64,000 bases of DNA from Mojavia pulchra JT2-VF2. Its GTDB lineage: Bacteria > Cyanobacteriota > Cyanobacteriia > Cyanobacteriales > Nostocaceae. The stretch's first letter is position 1. The number at the start of each line of letters is the position of its first letter. This document shows, piece after piece, positions 61,440 through 64,000 of the stretch. The stretch lies in the NCBI GenBank assembly GCA_019359325.1, contig JAHHHN010000017.1:62001-126000 (forward strand), given 5' to 3'. The translations under genes and the position numbers were made by a program. A model generated the notes under the pieces. The model saw nothing but the letters and a program-made list of their open reading frames with translations, made no database searches and was not told the origin of the DNA.

Positions 61440-62579
61440 ATGATGCTCAGAAATAAGTATCATAATCCTAATAAAAATATCAAAGATTCTCTCCAAAAAG
61501 CTTCCTTAGTGCAAGTTCCATATAGTTCTGGGATGCTGATACTGAGAATGTATTGTGATGTTCTTCCACAAGTTCGTAAACATTTAGAATTCTGGAAGAA
61601 AAAAGCTGAAAAAATTCCTAATCCTGAATTACGTAAACAGGCTTTATTAAGTATAAAAAGTAAAACATTTCATTGCGAAGGTGGTTCTATCTATGGATTA
61701 CTTGCTCAAGAAATTGAGCAAGTAATCTGCTTTATTGTTGCTTATCAAACAATTAGTGATTATTTAGATAACCTATGCGATCGCAGTACTTCCTTAGATC
61801 CGAAAGATTTCCGTACTCTGCATCAAGCTTGTTTAGATGCTTTGACACCTAGTGCTAAATGCATTAATTACTACCAATTTCGTCAAGAGCAAGACGATGG
61901 CGGCTATTTGATGGAACTAGTAAAAACTTGTCAAAATGTATTAAGGCAGCTACCATCCTATCAAATAATTGCCCCTAGTTTATATCATCTGGCTGATTAT
62001 TATTGTGATTTACAAGTTCATAAACACGTCCAAGTCAAGGAGCGAGTTCCTCGATTAAAAGCATGGTTTGAAAGACATCGTAACCAAATTCCTCAAATGA
62101 AGTGGTATGAATTTTCAGCTTCTACTGGCTCAACATTAGGAATTTTTTGCCTTGTGGCCTGTGCAAGCGATCCAGATTGCTCTGAAGAATTAGCTACAAA
62201 AGTTAAAAACAGCTACTTTCCTTGGGTTCAAGGGCTTCATATCCTACTTGACTATTTTATCGATCAAGAAGAAGACCGCATAGGTGGAGATTTAAATTTC
62301 TGTGCTTACTATAATAATGAACAAGAAATAAGCGAACGGTTTGCTTATTTTCTTAAACAGGCTGATCAAGCTGTTTCTCGTTTACCACATAAGCACTTTC
62401 ATCGAATGATTAATCGAGCTTTATTAGGTGTTTATCTGGCTGATGAAAAAGTCAATGAACAGAAAAATGTCAAAAAAACTGCAAAGCAAATTCTGCGTTT
62501 ATGTGGCGGTTCATCACTCTTTTTTCTCTGGAATGTGATGATTATGGCTCGGATTCGGTCTCGAAAAATCTTAGCATAA
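61440..62579 (+). CDS. tetraprenyl-beta-curcumene synthase-like (DUF2600) protein
   Basis: 379 residues, almost all helical. I recognise the YtpB/DUF2600 features EFWKKKAEKIPNPELRKQAL, KTFHCEGGSIYGLLA, YQTISDYLDNLCDR with two acidic groups, and HILLDYFIDQEED. In Bacillus YtpB cyclises tetraprenyl diphosphate to beta-curcumene. Its acidic motif here is DYLDNLCD, and a second is LDYFIDQEEDR. Start ATG 61440 is directly followed by a second ATG. It precedes a geranylgeranyl-reductase-like gene, which supports a terpenoid role. Confidence 0.78.
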   Translation: MMLRNKYHNPNKNIKDSLQKASLVQVPYSSGMLILRMYCDVLPQVRKHLEFWKKKAEKIPNPELRKQALLSIKSKTFHCEGGSIYGLLAQEIEQVICFIVAYQTISDYLDNLCDRSTSLDPKDFRTLHQACLDALTPSAKCINYYQFRQEQDDGGYLMELVKTCQNVLRQLPSYQIIAPSLYHLADYYCDLQVHKHVQVKERVPRLKAWFERHRNQIPQMKWYEFSASTGSTLGIFCLVACASDPDCSEELATKVKNSYFPWVQGLHILLDYFIDQEEDRIGGDLNFCAYYNNEQEISERFAYFLKQADQAVSRLPHKHFHRMINRALLGVYLADEKVNEQKNVKKTAKQILRLCGGSSLFFLWNVMIMARIRSRKILA

Positions 62580-62790
62580 GTAGTCTTATATACTAAAAGA
62601 TATAACTAACTAGGCATTAGCTAGAGATAAGCAAGCATATTCATCATCTGAAAGCTCAATATAAGTCTGTTATCTCTTACTTGTCTAAAAAATAAGAAAG
62701 CAATTCATGAGTCTGTAAAATGGTTGGTATCCTTTTTAAGAAATGTTCATGAATAAAAACAAATTCTAGTTAGATAAGGATAATTTGATA

Positions 62791-63906
62791 ATGTCTAAAA
62801 TTGTAGTCCTTGGGGCAGGGCCAGCAGGATGTTCCGCAGGTTATCACTTGGCTAAAAGTGGGCATCAAGTCATGCTTATAGATAAGGACTGCTTTCCTAG
62901 AGATAAAATTTGTGGAGATGGAGTCAGCCTTGAATCAGTTCAAGCATTATCCACAATGGGGATATATCCACAGGACATCAAACGTTTAGCCTCTGAGTAC
63001 GCTCAAATCGATGGGTTTGTGCTTGGAGTTTCAAACGAGATTAGCCATATGTGTCCCACTCAGCTTAAAGGCTATTGCATACCTAGATTTGTATTCGACA
63101 ATCTTCTTTATCAAAAAGCAATCAATGCAGGGTGTGTAGCTCGAACGCAGAGGATTACCGACATTGAACGCTATCACCAAGAACTTCATAGTGATTTTGA
63201 TTACATAATTGATGCACGCGGTGTTTATGCAGGAGAAGCCAATGCGATCGCAATTAGAGCTTACTGGAATATAAGAGTGGCAGATTTTCCAAAAACCTAT
63301 CTCTCAAAAGCTCAAATTTACTTTGATAAAGCTCTTGGCGTTAATGGATATGGTTGGATATTTCCCGTAGCGGTAGACTCAGAATTAGTCAAGCTCAATG
63401 TTGGTGTGGGAGTGTGGCTAGATGAATATCAAAAGAACAACACAAACATTATTCGGCTTTTCAATGAATTTGTGCAGCGTAATCAGGCTACAAAACAACT
63501 CTTAAGCCTAGTAGTTAGTCAGCAAAAACCTAAAGCTTATCCCTTAGCCACCGCAAAACGAGCTAACACAGTCAGCTATGGCAAGGTTTTCAAAATTGGT
63601 GATGCTGCAAATCTGACAGATCCTTTGACTGGTGAAGGGATCGCAAATGCTATTCTCAGCGGCTTATACGTGACGCAAGCGATTAATATGAGTACTAGTC
63701 CAGAATTAGCATCTGAAAATTGGCAGCGTCTTTATCAGCTCTACTTTGAGCCAGACCTCGATGCTGGTTTACAGATAAAGTCTTTGAGAAAATTTTCATT
63801 TATAAATAAGTTATTAATCTGGCTGATGAATAGGAATAAGCCGTTAGCAGAGCAGGTGACTTATACATTTGCAGGTTTAATTCCTTATAAAAGGCTACTA
63901 CCCTAA
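62791..63906 (+). CDS. geranylgeranyl reductase-family flavoprotein
   Basis: 371 residues from ATG 62791, with AAGGA about 10 bp upstream; the open frame begins at TTG 62785. FAD-binding VVLGAGPAGCSAGYHLAKSG, the DKICGDGVS motif of geranylgeranyl reductases, and KIGDAANLTDPLTGEGIANA (second FAD motif) are clear. The family reduces isoprenoid double bonds or hydroxylates aromatics. It lies 211 bp after the DUF2600 gene on the same strand, with no terminator apparent, so both may modify one terpenoid. The last 94 bases of the window hold no gene. Confidence 0.82.
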   Translation: MSKIVVLGAGPAGCSAGYHLAKSGHQVMLIDKDCFPRDKICGDGVSLESVQALSTMGIYPQDIKRLASEYAQIDGFVLGVSNEISHMCPTQLKGYCIPRFVFDNLLYQKAINAGCVARTQRITDIERYHQELHSDFDYIIDARGVYAGEANAIAIRAYWNIRVADFPKTYLSKAQIYFDKALGVNGYGWIFPVAVDSELVKLNVGVGVWLDEYQKNNTNIIRLFNEFVQRNQATKQLLSLVVSQQKPKAYPLATAKRANTVSYGKVFKIGDAANLTDPLTGEGIANAILSGLYVTQAINMSTSPELASENWQRLYQLYFEPDLDAGLQIKSLRKFSFINKLLIWLMNRNKPLAEQVTYTFAGLIPYKRLLP

Positions 63907-64000
63907 CTCAAGTAATGAAGCCTGTATTTGTGATGTGTTGCAAAAATAGGTGCTGGGCTGGTAAAAAGAGATTTAACAGTTAGATCTTTGAGGGTGATTG

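Overview
The window comes from a filamentous, heterocyst-type cyanobacterium of the Nostoc/Anabaena group. The reasons are the many HIP1 octamers (GCGATCGC), a CpcT phycobiliprotein lyase, dispersed cyanobacterial inverted-repeat elements, 21-nt tandem repeats, and Cas12k/TnsB/TniQ proteins of the Nostocales type. No database search was run; family names rest on motifs and remembered relatives.

Layout. Positions 1-2423 are chromosomal (end of an unknown gene, cpcT, a cpdA-like phosphodiesterase). tRNA-Cys(GCA) at 2424-2495 is the attachment site of a roughly 24.9 kb type V-K CRISPR-associated transposon (CAST), 2504-27427. From the tRNA side it holds: a right end with repeated TnsB-type sites; a delocalised homing crRNA whose 19-nt spacer core matches the adjacent tRNA-Cys behind a GTG PAM; a 6-repeat CRISPR array; the tracrRNA; cas12k; and the divergent MerR-type repressor gene cvkR. 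The cargo follows: type I restriction (hsdR, hsdS, a pRiA4b ORF-3-like gene, two near-duplicate hsdM genes, one fused to a PD-(D/E)XK nuclease), a pair of dynamin-like GTPases, and an A+T-rich four-gene block ending in another PD-(D/E)XK nuclease. After that come relics of an older CAST (a cvkR tail and a broken tniQ), small regulators, then tniQ-tnsC-tnsB and the left end. The palindrome ACATATATGT lies just upstream of both cas12k and tnsB, so one repressor probably controls both halves.

Positions 27428-42500 are a patchwork: an hsdM remnant, a rhomboid protease, a frameshifted outer-membrane protein gene, a junction of mgtE and sigma-factor fragments, metabolic genes (VOC protein, PhyH-like dioxygenase, hydroxyacid dehydrogenase), a hybrid histidine kinase, two toxin-antitoxin pairs, two overlapping AIG1/GIMAP-like GTPases, alaS and a heavy-metal-binding protein. 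Positions 43271-49343 carry a diguanylate cyclase, an FtsH-like peptidase without its ATPase, a GT2 glycosyltransferase, a methyltransferase and small proteins, including a 54-residue membrane protein.

Positions 49969-59217 form a co-directional cluster of SWIM zinc finger protein, unknown 461-residue protein, VWA protein, MoxR AAA ATPase and DUF5682 protein, interrupted by a Uma2 nuclease-like gene and a PD-(D/E)XK-like gene. It looks like a MoxR-VWA ternary system. The window ends with a double winged-helix protein, a decayed transposase, and a probable terpenoid pair: a tetraprenyl-beta-curcumene-synthase-like protein and a geranylgeranyl-reductase-like flavoprotein.
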